Source of the DNA: Siphonodentalium dalli
Lineage: Eukaryota; Mollusca; Scaphopoda; Gadilida; Siphonodentaliidae
Length of the DNA stretch: 64,000 bases
Assembly (NCBI GenBank): GCA_032622095.1
Contig: CP136066.1
Span: forward strand, 175,335,164-175,399,163
Reading direction: 5' to 3'
The first letter of the stretch is position 1. Each line of letters begins with the position of its first letter. The notes under the pieces are model-generated. The model saw only the letters and a program-made list of their open reading frames with translations, searched no databases and was not told the origin of the DNA. Positions 1 to 11,343 of this stretch are shown one piece after another. Position numbers and translations under genes: made by a program.

Positions 1-194
1 ATTACGGAGTTGAGTGGGTTAATTAGTGATGTACTGTATAACTGGAATCCATCACTAATTATCCCATTGAACTCTACATACATGATTGGTATATATCAAC
101 GTATATCGGACAGCATTCTGATGATGCCATTATTTAATCACACTGGACGGCTGAAATATATGAGAAAGTCTAGTGTCCGGATTTAAAATGTTCA

Positions 195-718
195 ATGGCA
201 TATAACATCGGTAGGTAAGTCTGGTTGCGAAACAAAAGTGTCAACTGGGCCGTTGGTCGAGCAAACATTATAAATAGAAACTTCGGGATCAACGTTGGTT
301 GACACAATGGGCAGTTTCTCGGATACACTCATGCAGATAACATCGGTAGGTAAGTCTGGTTGCAAACAAAAGTGTCAACTTCACCGTTGGTCGCGCAAAT
401 ATTAGAAATAGAAACTTCGGGATCAACGTTGGTTGACATCATGGGTGGTTTCTCGGTCAAACTCTGGCATATAACATCGGTAGGTAAGTCTGGTTGCGAA
501 ACAGAGATGTTAACTGCACCGTTGGTCGCGCTAACATTAGAAATAGAAACTTCAGGATCAACGTTGGTTGACATCATGGGTGGTTTCTCGGTCAGACTCT
601 GGTATATAACATCGATAGGTAAGCCTGGTTGCTGAATAGCAGAACAGGTACTCAGTTCCACTTTGTCCGATGTTACGTAATATCGTAAAATACAGTTACG
701 TTTTGATCGATGTGACAA
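195..718 (-). pseudogene. 45-aa tandem-repeat coding remnant (function unknown)
   Basis: About 3.3 copies of a 134-135 bp unit; the shared phrase ATAACATCGG or a one-base variant starts at 202, 337, 471 and 605. Read on the minus strand, the two upstream units form a 129-residue open frame containing a 45-residue repeat (SLTEKPPMMSTNVDPEVSIS is its core). One unit is 134 bp because a base is missing near 364, and the frame is lost there; the same repeat peptide continues in another frame toward 195. Unit length divisible by three and conserved peptide text suggest a former exon of a repetitive, Thr/Ser/Pro-rich protein. I do not recognise the family. It could also be a non-coding minisatellite whose period happens to be a multiple of three. 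Confidence 0.4.
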
Positions 719-1153
719 AAAAATGACGCAGAATTGTCACATCGACCAAAGTTGCACAGAAAAGTACCACCATAACAGCATATCAAACATATTGGAACTG
801 ATTTATGTACCACAAATAACTGACGACAAAAAATAACTAAGCAAATAAACTATAAGACAAAGTGGAACTGAATCCATCCTACTTTAGAGCACAACGAACA
901 AGGGAGAATCGCTGATATATCCATAACGAAGCAAGATACGACATCGGGCATAAGCGCATCGGATAGAGCTTGATAATTTACCCGGGTGAGTATGGTTCGG
1001 GCGTTTCGTACCACTAGGCCACTTAGAACACTTTGGAACTGAGGTGACGAAGTCTAAACTTGGGTTCGAATTTTGACACATAACTGATCTACCGTTCTTA
1101 GAGCAGCACAATGCACTTCCTTCGGAATTATATATGTGACCAAACGATTTATT
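719..1153. other. no supported gene
   Basis: AT-rich sequence without recognisable coding or RNA features. A 145-residue minus-strand open frame (884-1321) has no recognisable domain and runs into the tRNA-like repeat at 1154. Confidence 0.5.
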
Positions 1154-1330
1154 GGGGCCTCGGTGGCTCAGCCTGTAAGGGGCTCTGTTCCAGACCGACT
1201 CGCTCCACATCGCTGGCGATATGGGTTCAGTTACAGGTGGAGTCATCGCTGACTTAGTATGCCATACCGCTATCTGGGGGAGTTTCCAGTCGTCGATGGT
1301 CGGAAGTTTCACCGGACACAATGGTCATTC
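1154..1330 (+). repeat. possible tRNA-derived SINE
   Basis: The segment begins with a tRNA-like head: TGGCTCAGCCTGTAAGG resembles a pol III A box, and GGGTTCAGTTAC about 55 bases later resembles a B box. No clover-leaf or CCA-ready acceptor stem is evident, so it is not a functional tRNA. The tail to about 1330 is of unknown origin. The B box is imperfect, so the call is tentative. Confidence 0.3.
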
Positions 1331-2040
1331 ATCCAACCAATGAAACCACTGCTAGCTCTACCCTAGTGCACGGACATTCCGTCCACCAATATGGCTACTG
1401 AAAACGACTTTAAACCCCAATAAATAGATACCATTTACTGGTAGTGGCGTATATACATGTAACTCTGATTTATGGAGGAACTGACTTGGTATGAGTGTTC
1501 ATTGTTTCAATCACTGCGCGTGAACAAATTCTCATTTCTTATCGAAACGACCATGTATCGATCGGAATAGCAAATTGAGATACCCCTCAACTCAGATCAA
1601 GATACAATTGCGGCTTGGAAGAGTGTGTGCTACTTTAACATTCATGTGTTCAAAAATCAATTAAATGTTCTGCTTAACAGAATATGCAAAAAATACTGTC
1701 AGAACTATAACAAGACAGTCAATGACTGTGGAGACGCTCACCAGACTGTAAAGACTGAGAAGACTGGGACTAGGAAGACCACAAGAAATAGTACTTGTCA
1801 AAATCACTTTAAAACAAGTAGTCCTAAAGAGGGACGTAGCTTGTGGGTCTCCATTGAGCAGTGGGGTGTCCACTTTGAAATTTTCAACTGCATGACCCTG
1901 ATCACCCTCACCCTACATAGTCTGCTCCCTCCCAACTGAAGTGAACACACTCCCAAGTTCGTAAAATTCCTTTGCACATGTTGGAATTTTACAACTGATA
2001 CCTCAAGCTATCCTAACTGTTACAAAGTTCCAACCTGACA
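1331..2040. other. no supported gene
   Basis: A 104-residue plus-strand open frame (1625-1939) has no recognisable domain and ordinary AT-rich composition. Nothing else is supported. Confidence 0.5.
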
Positions 2041-3486
2041 TGCACCCCCTTTTTTTAATGGTGGACCGCAATTAAACAAATTTTGATCCCAACTCTCCAT
2101 AGGCCATATACACCAAATTTCATTTCTTGACTGGTTGAAACCATTTTAACAAATCAATAACCCAGTCCCAAGTAACACAAAGACCATCCATACTACATAT
2201 AAGCTAAATAGGCTTGGTGGGTCTCGAGGAGGAGCCATTTTAGAATTAAAATAGGGTCGCACCCCTATTTGACCTGGTGACACCATTTGAACAAATATGA
2301 ATACCAGTGTCACAATGACTATACATACCAAATATATGCTAAATATGCCAATTGGTTCTTGAGATGATGTTTTAATAATAACTATTAAGGGAAAGAATTA
2401 TGTCCATGGCTCTGATCCAATTCTGAATCAAATATGAATGCCAGTCACCCATACCAAAAATAAGCTGAATATGCCTGATGGTTCTTGATACGAAGACGTT
2501 TTAAGTATTACAATGAATGGATAAGTTATGTACCTTGCTCCCTATGGGAGGCTCGCATGTATAAAATAATGCACTGTTACATGATCTTTAATTCTGCACC
2601 AGGGGAGCTCCCCTCATGAAAGGGTATATAAATAATAGCATAACTGTCAGATTCACACTTGGCTTTGGAATTAGTTTGTTATCATAAGCAACGGGTCATT
2701 TATATACAACTCTCTACCAGGCAGATATATCTGAGACACCAATCAACAAAGCTTTCACTCTAAGCAGATTTTGTTAATGCTGCCATCTCATTAATCACCT
2801 TAGCCAGCACAATGCGACTTCTATATGCTGTTAAGTAAACATTATGTCTTCTCAGGAACCCTGGTCATATCTCATTTAGATATAAGTGTCTGCTGTTTGC
2901 ATGTTCTGGATTTTAGACTGATTTAAATCAAATTTGGTGTGGTCAACCTGATGGCTGTTATAATGTTGTTAGTTGTTTTGTTCTAAGTTTAAAAAAAAAA
3001 ATAAAAACGAGCAAGGAATTAAATCTAAATTAAAATAAAAAAATATATTTGAAAAAATATATATACATGTAAAACAAAAAATATATAAATTTAAATTTAA
3101 TTTTTTTTAAGAGTTATGTCACTGGCTCTGCTTATATATGACCCAGTGACCCTATTTGAACAAATCTGAACCCGAGTCACCCAAAGACCATCCATATCAA
3201 ATATAAGCTAAATAGGCCCAATGGTTCTTGAGAAGAAGACGTTTTAAGAATAACTTTAAAGGGATAGAGTTATGACCCTGGCTTCGCAACTAATTGACCC
3301 AGTGTCCTCATTTGGACAAATCTGAATGAGAGTCACATAGGGAACATCCACACCAAATATGAACCCATTCGGTCATATGGTTTCAGAGGAGAAGATGTTT
3401 AAAGAATTGTTGACGGATGGACGGACGACGGACGAGGAGTGATGACTATAGCTCCACCGGAGACTTCGTCTCAGGTGAGCTAAAAA
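2041..3486 (+). repeat. modular dispersed repeat with GGACGGACGAC tail and terminal hairpin
   Basis: At least five degenerate modules of about 150 bp share the phrases 'agagttatg(tc/ac)cctggct', 'accatccatA(c/t)...aatataagctaaata' and 'ggttcttgaga(a/t)gaagacgtttta' (near 2180, 2310, 2460, 3180 and 3330). About 600 bp of simple AT-rich sequence splits them (2525-3115). The 3' end is a GGACGGACGACGGACG tract followed by a hairpin at 3450-3481. A second copy lies in reverse orientation at 19201-19500, which shows it is dispersed. I recognise this as a class common in bivalves but cannot assign it to a transposon superfamily. Confidence 0.6.
3450..3481 (+). other. terminal hairpin of the dispersed repeat
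   Basis: The arms AGCTC/GAGCT, ACC/GGT and GAGAC/GTCTC pair across a TTC loop with small mismatches. The same hairpin occurs inverted at 19201-19232, so it is a conserved feature of the repeat family and not chance. Confidence 0.6.
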
Positions 3487-4218
3487 GGGATCTACCACAG
3501 GAACCACATATACGCACACGTTTCACTATCTAAAGTAAAGTAATCGGGTTCAGCTATCGTTTGGTGTATAATCGCGCCCATAGGTGGTAAGCATGGTTTC
3601 GATTATAAATTAAAATGAGTATTATATTTAATAACCTAATACGCACATGATTGGAAAGCAAAAGGGTAATAACTCTATATATAACTCTACTAGCAGGGCT
3701 ACCCGGCGTTGCCCAGGTTAAAGTGACGTGAAACCCTCTGCTGTGGACATTTGGTGGGAATAGAGAATAATCGTGTTCAAAGTGCTGCACGTATTCTTAT
3801 AAATTGTATATCCAAATGGCATCACAGATCGTCATTCTTATACATCGATTATAAGTAGTGGCTCACCTTGTTGGAGTGATTGCCATTTTGTTTATCGCAA
3901 TTAATTCATCCTACCAATAAAGAAGTATTTAGTTGTTTACAACTGAGAGTACTTCTGACGTAATCATATTTTTAAATGGTACAGTCGACGTGTTTGGAAT
4001 TGACATTTGTTTTGTTTTTGTATTATTTAAATATTTTTTATTGAGATCAAAACTTAACAAAAATGACGACAATTAGGTTTTCTATAGAGATGTATACATC
4101 AATCGAGTAGGTGAGACTAAGTTTTGAGGACACGTGGTTATCATATCTCCATGGAGATACAGAAGTTTTAAAGAAATGTCGAGGATCTCCTCTGTTCACA
4201 GTGCTATACTGGCTAATT

Positions 4219-4661
4219 GGTTACAATCAACTAAATATTTCCCATAGGCGACAGTGTTAGGGTTAAGCCATCCCGACGACTCATTACCCTGCTGAGCCAA
4301 ACTTTAAATACTTTTGCGTGTAGAACTCCATGTCGGACATGAGAAGAAATGGTGCCTCACCATACTTATTCCTGGAAATAAATTGGCATTTCCACAACTA
4401 CCCCCTTTTGTGCAAAACATTTTAATATAGAAAAATACCCCCACCCCCTACCAAATTTGGCGACCAATGTAGCCGCTTGACGAACAATCCCACACAAATG
4501 GCCGAGGAATTAACATAGCCTATGAATTTCTTTTTTCTTTCACATTAAACAACCGAAGATATTATACACCATTCAGCTGCCGGTATTTTTTTTATGCTGA
4601 CTCGAGTTTCCCTACACAAATGCCAAGGGGCATAATTTCAAGTATTTAGTTGCTTATAACC
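4219..4661 (+). repeat. left terminal direct repeat of the 4219-6007 element
   Basis: A 443-bp repeat bounded by imperfect ~20-bp inverted termini (GGTTAC... and ...TATAACC). It is highly similar to 5555-6007; the main difference is a ~10-bp insertion in the right copy after 'catgtcggaca'. Confidence 0.75.
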
Positions 4662-5554
4662 TATACGCAACCAAAAATGTGTGGATTTTTGCTTGAACAT
4701 ATATCAAATTGTCACAGAAAACATAATATTAATAAAAAACTTGTTTTCCAGACAAGAACTACACCACTTCTCCCTGTATTGGGTTGTATTTAACCCCACT
4801 GTTCTTGACATTGGGCGCAAAATAAAACTTCGTCGGAGCACCTATGTTCCACTTTAACCCCCAGCAGACACCACACCATTTGGGACTCTAGCCACTTTTT
4901 TCCTGTTTTATGTTTTACATGACAACGTGCTATTTTTAAATAGAAGTCGTATGGCTGTGAAGTGTACTTGACATAAAAAAAATTTAAAACAACATAAATA
5001 CCCCAAAAGCGCGATTTTTGAGTCGAAACTCGTTTGTTTTAGTCGCGGGAAACACACAGGGACATATAATAACGCCGATTTGACAATGTAACTGGATGCC
5101 AGTAATAACAGTCTTCAAGACGCAAAAAAGTCGCATTTCATTACATGGAAGGAAATGACAAATTTGTAACTTGAATTACCCCACCCCCCTCGATTTTTCG
5201 GACTCGAAACTGGGGTTCGCTGTGTCCCTTATAATTTCCCGGTCAACTCCAAATAACAAATCGAGAATAGACGGATCACTAAATACGACGAGAGGCTGCT
5301 GGGCTCGTTTGTCAACTTTTCAGCATTAAAGGTGCACTATCTGTTCCAAATAATTCATTTTTACAAAACACCCATGTTTTGGCATAAAATCTGAATTTTG
5401 TTGCAAAGGGTTAATTTGTCAGATTATGGGGCGCCTCGACACGCTTTGGGTCCCTAATTTTGTTCAATCTTGGATTTGATTTGATTGGTGGCCAAAATCT
5501 GTACTTCGTTGCACTACAAGCCGATGATACCACAAAACATGATTTTTGCCTATA

Positions 5555-6007
5555 GGTTACAATCAACTAAATATTTCCCATAGGCGACAGTGTTAGGGTT
5601 AAGCCATCCCGACGATTCATTACCCCACTGAGCCAAACTTTAAATACTTTTGCGTGTAGAACTCCATGTCGGACATAAGTTGTCAAAAAAGAAATGGTGC
5701 CTCACCATACTTATTCCTGGAAATAAATTGGCATTTCCACAACTACCCCCTTTTGTGCACAAAATTTTAATATAGAAAAATACCCCCACCCCCTACCAAA
5801 TTTGGCGACCAATGTAGCCGCTTGACGAACAATCCCACACAAATGGACGAGGAATTAACATAGCCTATGAATTTCTTTTTTCTTTCACATTAAACAACCG
5901 AAGATATTATACACCATTCAGCTGCCGGTATTTTTTGTTATGCTGACTCGAGTTTCCCTACACAAATGCCAAGGGGCATAATTTCAAGTATTTAGTTGCT
6001 TATAACC
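5555..6007 (+). repeat. right terminal direct repeat of the 4219-6007 element
   Basis: The 453-bp direct counterpart of 4219-4661, in the same orientation with the same inverted ends. It is followed immediately by TAATT, the duplicated target. Confidence 0.75.
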
Positions 6008-6440
6008 TAATTAGTATCAGCTTAAACACATGTTGCTATATATCAGCTGCAACTGCCCGGCAAAGAGCGAGAGTTTAAGTTGTTTGCGTTAGGCTATGTT
6101 CTAAACAATGAAAGAAATCATCTGTATCTGGCAGATGTTCCCTTGCCAGATGCCTGTATTGGAGAATGATGAAAAGCCATGTACTACTGACTGTGTTTTC
6201 TGTTATATCAAAAGAAACTACATTTGACTGTGCACTGTTACCAATATGTTTTGAAGAGGCCTTCTATACATTTCCATCTCTCGTGACAAATCGTATCTTT
6301 TTGTGGAAAATATCTTGAATGGGAAAATACTCAATTTTGTTATAATACACGAGCCATTCTAACATGCCATCGTCTGACGGTTCAATGTCCCTCAATTTGC
6401 AAGAATATATCTCTCTCTTAAATATATAGAGGATCTCACA

Positions 6441-7793
6441 TGAGTTTATATTTTATACGGAATTTATCAACCGAGTTCACTAAATTCTGAGTCAAACGTC
6501 GCCATATCATGGAGATGATTATGTATATGTTTGGTGGAAATCAACGAGAAAACTATTTCATCAGTTTTGCTTCCCCTCTCCCCTTTCTGTCCCTGGCAAC
6601 AACAGCGTTACTTTAGAATATTCAACCCACACCATTATCTTCCTCGTAAACATGTTAGACCCATTTGCTGCCATAAAGATTGTCCCCCGTGAATTTCTGT
6701 AGAACACAGACATTCGCAAATATAGATATAGATATATCAAATCCTTGACGTATTGGCTGGTAAAACACACTCGTAAAAGCGGACCATTTGCTTTTAATAG
6801 GAATGTTTTTTACTTTGTATTGTGTCATATCGGATTGGGGGAATCCCTTCATTATCTGATAAATTAATGTGTTTACAATTATACAACCAGGATGTAAACT
6901 CGACCAGCTAAAGTGACACACAATGAGCCGCGACATAAACGATCTTCTTCTTCTTTTATTCTCTCCATCCATGTAGGATATCTTCAATAATGTCAATAAT
7001 TAACGAACGAAAAAAAACAAAACAATCATAATCCATGAAATTAATGGTCTTTTAAAGTAGTGTTGCGGCAGAGATGAAGCGAATAGCACAGCTTGTCACA
7101 TAGGCGTTGTAGTGTTCCTAGTTCATTAGGGTTAATATTATATCGATCGAATTAATACAGTAGCTCATCCATGCGAACTCGAATTATTACAAAGAGTTTA
7201 TTATGTAGTATAGCTCATATTGTGGCGTCAAGAGCCCAATTACTTGTACGGTATTGGCTGGGGGATCCCCAGATACCCTGACTTCCCGGTACGTTAGATG
7301 AGTAAGGCAACTATTAAGTGTTTCGTGGAAAAGCAAATTTCACGTGACAACATGGTCCGTGCAAATTAAATGTGTTGTTAACTCTGTCCATCTGTTACAG
7401 ATTATATTCACGATTCTTTATTGCAGGAACCTCCCTAGAAAATTTTAATTGGGAGACGTCATTTTCCCTATTAGGATATTAGGAACAAATGGACTCTTAT
7501 CATAAGTCATAATAGCTGAAGAATTTACTCTCCATTATCACCTTTCTGTGATTTAACAGATATTATGCAATACAAGAGCTCATTTATAATATCATTATAA
7601 TGATAATGATGTAATTGATTAAGCATATTATTATACTCAGTAAAAACTTCAAATATTCCATATTTAAATTTGCATAATGGTAATATATAAGAGAGAAGTT
7701 AATTGTCCCCATACAAATATAATGAGCAGTGGCACATTTTATGGAGAAAATGTCTCTCAAGTCGCCCTACAGAGGAATTTTGTGTCAATACTA
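6441..7793. other. no supported gene
   Basis: AT-rich DNA. The short open frames here (up to 113 residues, minus) have no recognisable domain and two of them overlap each other in different frames. No repeat boundary was found. Confidence 0.5.
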
Positions 7794-7919
7794 CAGTAAT
7801 GCTCTAATTAATCGACCCCTTAACCACAGCATAATTATGGGTAACTTTTCAGGATTTAGTCGGAAATATGGCTTGTTGCCATTCATCGGAAAGCTCTATG
7901 ATTAATTAGAGCATTACTG
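7794..7919. mobile_element. 126-bp MITE, pogo/Tigger-like termini
   Basis: Perfect 20-bp terminal inverted repeats, CAGTAATGCTCTAATTAATC at 7794-7813 and its reverse complement at 7900-7919, enclose 86 bp with no coding capacity. The left flank is TA and the right flank CA, compatible with a mutated TA target duplication. CAGT ends and TA targets are typical of pogo/Tigger-type Tc1/mariner relatives; that assignment is inference. Confidence 0.65.
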
Positions 7920-8570
7920 CACCAGTAACTATTCGATCAACTATTATGAACTAAGTCTGGTAAAATGAATTATTTAACTGTTCATTTCTTTGAAGGTACT
8001 CCGAATTAACGCTCCTAAATTACTATTTCTTTGGCTTCGGGGGTAAAAAATATTATGACAGATCCGTTATAACGAACCAAAGCCGGACGCTTTGGGTCGT
8101 ATATAGACTACATGTATATCTGATTTTGTGACGTCACCAATTATTAACGCCACCGGTGTATACTGTTGGGCAAATATTAGAAATCTGTTATTTTGGGACG
8201 CGTTAAAGATGTACTGCGACCCCGATTCCGGTAAAAGTTGTAGTTGGAATGTCCAAGTTCGAGAAAGTTCTATTGACTATGGCGATGATTTGAGAAGCTT
8301 TATTGTTTTAGGATATTGTAGAAATTGAGCTATAGCGATGGGATATCTCGCAGGACAACACATTTCGGGTTTTCGTGGGGTGTGTATTCGCTGGATGTCT
8401 TAAAGTTGCAGTATGTAACTATTATGACCGCGTTAATTGCGTTCGATGTTTAGGTATGAACAATGGCTGGGCCACACACACTTGAAGATTTTATGGCGGG
8501 AACCCAATTTGTTATTCGCATTTAGAAGCTTTCTGGTTTGGGGAATGAAAAACCTGCAGTAATAAGCCGT
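7920..8570. other. no supported gene
   Basis: It contains a 66-residue plus-strand frame (8128-8328) with no recognisable domain. No repeat or RNA signal was seen. Confidence 0.4.
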
Positions 8571-8800
8571 AGTTTTTTGTAATAATTTGAAGGATTAGTT
8601 GTTTTAACGGAATTCTGAGGCCATGTAACCAATATATTTTAAATTATAATTTATATTTATGGCTAATAATATATTTTAGATTATAATTTATATTATATAG
8701 TTTTTTGTAATAATTTGAAGGATTAGTTGTTTTAACGGAATTCTGAGGCCATGTAACCAATATATTTTATATTATAATTTATATTTATGGCTAATAATAT
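8571..8800 (+). repeat. two-copy 128-bp tandem duplication
   Basis: The block 8571-8672 recurs at 8699-8800 (offset 128) almost unchanged, both copies running from AGTTTTTTGTAATAATTTG to GGCTAATAATAT. The second copy ends exactly where LINE-like sequence starts at 8801, so the breakpoint that truncated the LINE and the duplication may be related. Confidence 0.75.
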
Positions 8801-9444
8801 GATCTTGGTGGCGTTACCATTTCTGACTGTGGTTTTCTTGTTAATCCTTGTTTCTGTGTGATTGAGAGTTCCCCTTTATCATAAGCTTCATTGAGTGATT
8901 CACATAGAATTGGGCCTAAGTCAAGCCTGAAAAAAATCCAAAACTCATATGGGTATCCATCTAGTCCGCTGCATTTATCATTTTGCGATCGCTTCAATGC
9001 ACAAGTTAGTTCAATTATAGTTATTGGTCCTTCTATACTGTTGGCAGTGTCGTGGGACAATATTGTATGGTCTTTTTCAAGAATAGTATGAATATCAAGT
9101 TTGTTTATGTTTTTCGATGCATATAAATTTTCCTAAAAATGTCTAGCTTCTTGCATTATGTCTGATTGTTTGTCAATGTTTTTACCAGTGGAGTCGGTAA
9201 GGTTGCATAGAGTTTTCGATATAGAATTGCGTTTTTCTAGATTGAGGAAATATTTTGTTGGTTTTTCACCTTGTTCAATCCATTTGGCTCTTGATCTTAC
9301 CATTGCCCCCTTCGTGTCTTCTTTTCTTATTTCGTAAAGATCAGTGTCAATTTTTTTTATTTTATCTAGTAATTCGTCTTTATTTTTTGTATCTAAGTTA
9401 TTGTTATCTATTTCAATTTCGAGCAATATTTTTGATCTATTCAG

Positions 9445-9858
9445 TTAATTTTCTTTCATCTGTCGTTCTTTCTTTCGTTTCGACGCAAAATGTAAAGTCT
9501 CGCCTCTAATATCTAGCAAAAGGGTGTCCAGAAATAAACGTTTACTTGTTTTACATGTAACCTGTGGTTTATTCCATTCATCGGTATATATTTTATATCC
9601 GTATCTTGATTTATTATTCTCTATCGTAGATTTGACCAGTTCGGCATATTTGTCATCACGGAGTAAGGAGGTATTAAATTTCCAAAAGCCACGACCTCTG
9701 TCGATTGTACTTAGTTTAAGCGTAAGAGTTATTAACGAGTGATCTGAGCGGTATCCGGGTACTATGTCGGTTCCTGCTCCAACTAGGCTGAGTATATCTT
9801 CAGATGTCATAAAGTAATCTAACCTAGCCATTTTTACAGGGGACTTTTTTTTCGCCAT
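9445..9858 (-). pseudogene. LINE endonuclease C-terminal and linker fragment
   Basis: The fragment holds the SDHSLI motif (catalytic Asp-His pair of AP-type endonucleases) followed by RGFWKFNTSLL and the charged linker LDTLLLDIRGETLHFASKRK, as in L1-type ORF2. It continues in shifted frame at 9133-9426 (EQGEKPTKYFLNLEKR) and 8791-9060 (RT start). It has no independent function. Confidence 0.65.
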
Positions 9859-10057
9859 GTATAGCGTTGTTTCTCCTTGTTATTGGCCCTCCAAGCGTCT
9901 ACCAAATCAAGCCTGTCGACAAGGTCGCCCACTGCCAATTTATCTCGTGGATTGTTGATATGTTTATAATTATAAGTATCCATCGATTGGTCCTGAACCA
10001 TATTCCAATCGCCACATATTATTATTTGGGTGTTACCGACTTTAAGAAGCTTATCCT

Positions 10058-10426
10058 TCAAATTATTGTATAACTCAGGGTTATCTTCGTTTGGCCGTAT
10101 ATATTAGCTATAGTCATTCTAAGTTTCTCAACAGTTACGTCAATTATTATGTAATTTCCAGAGACATCTTTAATAGAGTTGTGTATTTCGAAGTCGAGAT
10201 TTTGACTGAATAAAATGGCCACACCTCGTGACTGAGATGAAAAAGAAGCCAATTCTGTTTTAAACCCCCATTCAGATGATATGCATATTTCCATTTCCTT
10301 TGTAAAGTGAGTGTCTTGTAAACAATAAATTGATGCATTGTGCGTTCGGAGATATCGGAATACATCGCGGCGTTTTTCTGCACAATTCAAACCTCGGCAA
10401 TTTGAAGACAGTATTTTTATAGACAT
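10058..10426 (-). pseudogene. LINE endonuclease N-terminal fragment
   Basis: A 122-residue fragment beginning MSIKILSSNCRGLN, typical of the start of a LINE ORF2 endonuclease (nicks target DNA to prime reverse transcription). It leaves the conserved frame just after NIYG near 10095 through a single-base loss; the downstream part with GDWNM continues in the frame of 9834-10061. It belongs to the dead element at 8801-10430. Confidence 0.7.
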
Positions 10427-10484
10427 GATAACTTAAGAGTATGCAGACACCCGAAACGTCGACACAGAACAAAGACAATGACAT

Positions 10485-11343
10485 TAATTAATTCAGTCAA
10501 TGAAGAACAATAATATATTGAGTCGCTGGAATAAAGGTCTACCATACAAATCATGCACACTGATACACACACACACACACTGTATATAAAATAGAAACAA
10601 AACAAGTTTAATTGACTTCCGATGCGAAGTTACCATGACTGGGTCTCTGGGCGACCGCCCTCGTTCACCATTAAAACAAAACGCTGAAATAATCGGTCCT
10701 AAATCCCACTTATGATACCCACATATCAAAACAAGTGTCGTTATTGTGGTATGAAATAATTTTAGTGGGGAAAACCAATTGGATAAACATCATTATCCTT
10801 GAGCCATATAGAATAATTGCCACTATGTTACAATCGATGTATAATTTCAGCCTAGAACTGCATTAAAGTAACCATTCTAATATTCCTTTTACTCTGATTG
10901 TTGCAAAAGATACCAGTATCATTTGTACAAACCATCTGAAAGTACTTCGTATAATGCTGAAAAATGGACATTTTCATGCAGAAAAACAATTGATAGTCAA
11001 TTGGAGCTGATAACCGTCTTTTGATATATTAACGCATACCAAACGTGATTATGTCGAATACTGCTGAGTATAGCATGGACAGCTTATGAAACTGCATATT
11101 GTAGGGAAGATTTGAGAGACTATTCATATAATACGCGTACACGTTACATGCCGAAAATGCCTCACCCTCTCCACTATAAATCATATCTCGATTCAACTGT
11201 GTGGGGAAGGAGCGGTTTTGGTATAAAAATAGAAAATCGATATTACCACATTCGTTCGTCGACCACGTGATCATGGTTTGTTTTGAGCTCGCTGGAGTTC
11301 GTGACAAGCGCAGAATACACCTATTGTTATCTTGATTGGCGAG
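10485..11343. other. no supported gene
   Basis: It contains a short AC dinucleotide run near 10566-10580. Overlapping open frames carry no recognisable domain. Confidence 0.5.

Larger units (their letters stand above)
4219..6007. mobile_element. nested element with LTR-like terminal direct repeats, GGTTA...TAACC ends
   Basis: Two near-identical direct repeats (4219-4661 and 5555-6007) flank 893 bp of non-coding sequence. Each repeat itself begins GGTTACAATCAACTAAATA and ends with the near inverse TATTTAGTTGCTTATAACC. The whole unit is bracketed by TAATT (4214-4218 and 6008-6012), a 5-bp target duplication. The flanks join up into the older Helitron sequence, so the insertion boundaries are well supported. 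There is no TG...CA terminus, primer-binding site or polypurine tract, so it is not an ordinary LTR retrotransposon. It may be a non-coding derivative of an unrecognised transposon. Confidence 0.7.
3690..6440 (-). mobile_element. older non-autonomous Helitron, 3' part, interrupted by a nested element
   Basis: On the minus strand the element ends CTAG (plus 3690-3693) followed by T, with the hairpin-forming ACCCGGCGTTGCCCAGG just inside. That is the Helitron 3' signature. The sequence from 3690 to about 4214, and again from 6013 to about 6440, matches in order the right end of the Helitron at 60054-63795 read in reverse. The match stops exactly where the 4219-6007 element is inserted and resumes after it. 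The 5' end is not identifiable; 6440 is only where visible similarity fades. No Rep or helicase coding sequence is present. Confidence 0.65.
8801..10430 (-). mobile_element. truncated, dead L1-like LINE (endonuclease plus start of RT)
   Basis: Reading from 10430 downward, minus-strand frames give an apurinic endonuclease-like domain: SSNCRG near the N-terminus, YCLQDTHF, GDWNM and SDHSLI, which are the expected Asn/metal, Asp and Asp-His motif positions. These are followed by a linker with KWIEQGEKPTKYFLNLEKR and the first RT block (SGLDGYPYEFW). The frame breaks several times (near 10095, 9850, 9430 and 9120) and the element ends at 8801 before the catalytic RT motifs. The order of motifs matches ORF2 of L1/Tx1-type LINEs. 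Loss of the 3' part, instead of the usual 5' truncation, implies a later deletion. Confidence 0.75.

Noticed and set aside
884-1321. 145-residue minus-strand frame as a host gene
   Set aside because: No recognisable domain, and it overlaps a tRNA-like SINE candidate on the other strand; unsupported.
1154-1330. Functional tRNA gene
   Set aside because: A- and B-box-like motifs exist but no acceptor, D, anticodon and T stems can be drawn; at most a SINE head.
4219-6007. Ordinary LTR retrotransposon or TRIM
   Set aside because: The direct repeats lack TG...CA ends, and neither a tRNA-complementary site after the first repeat nor a purine tract before the second is present; recorded instead as unclassified.
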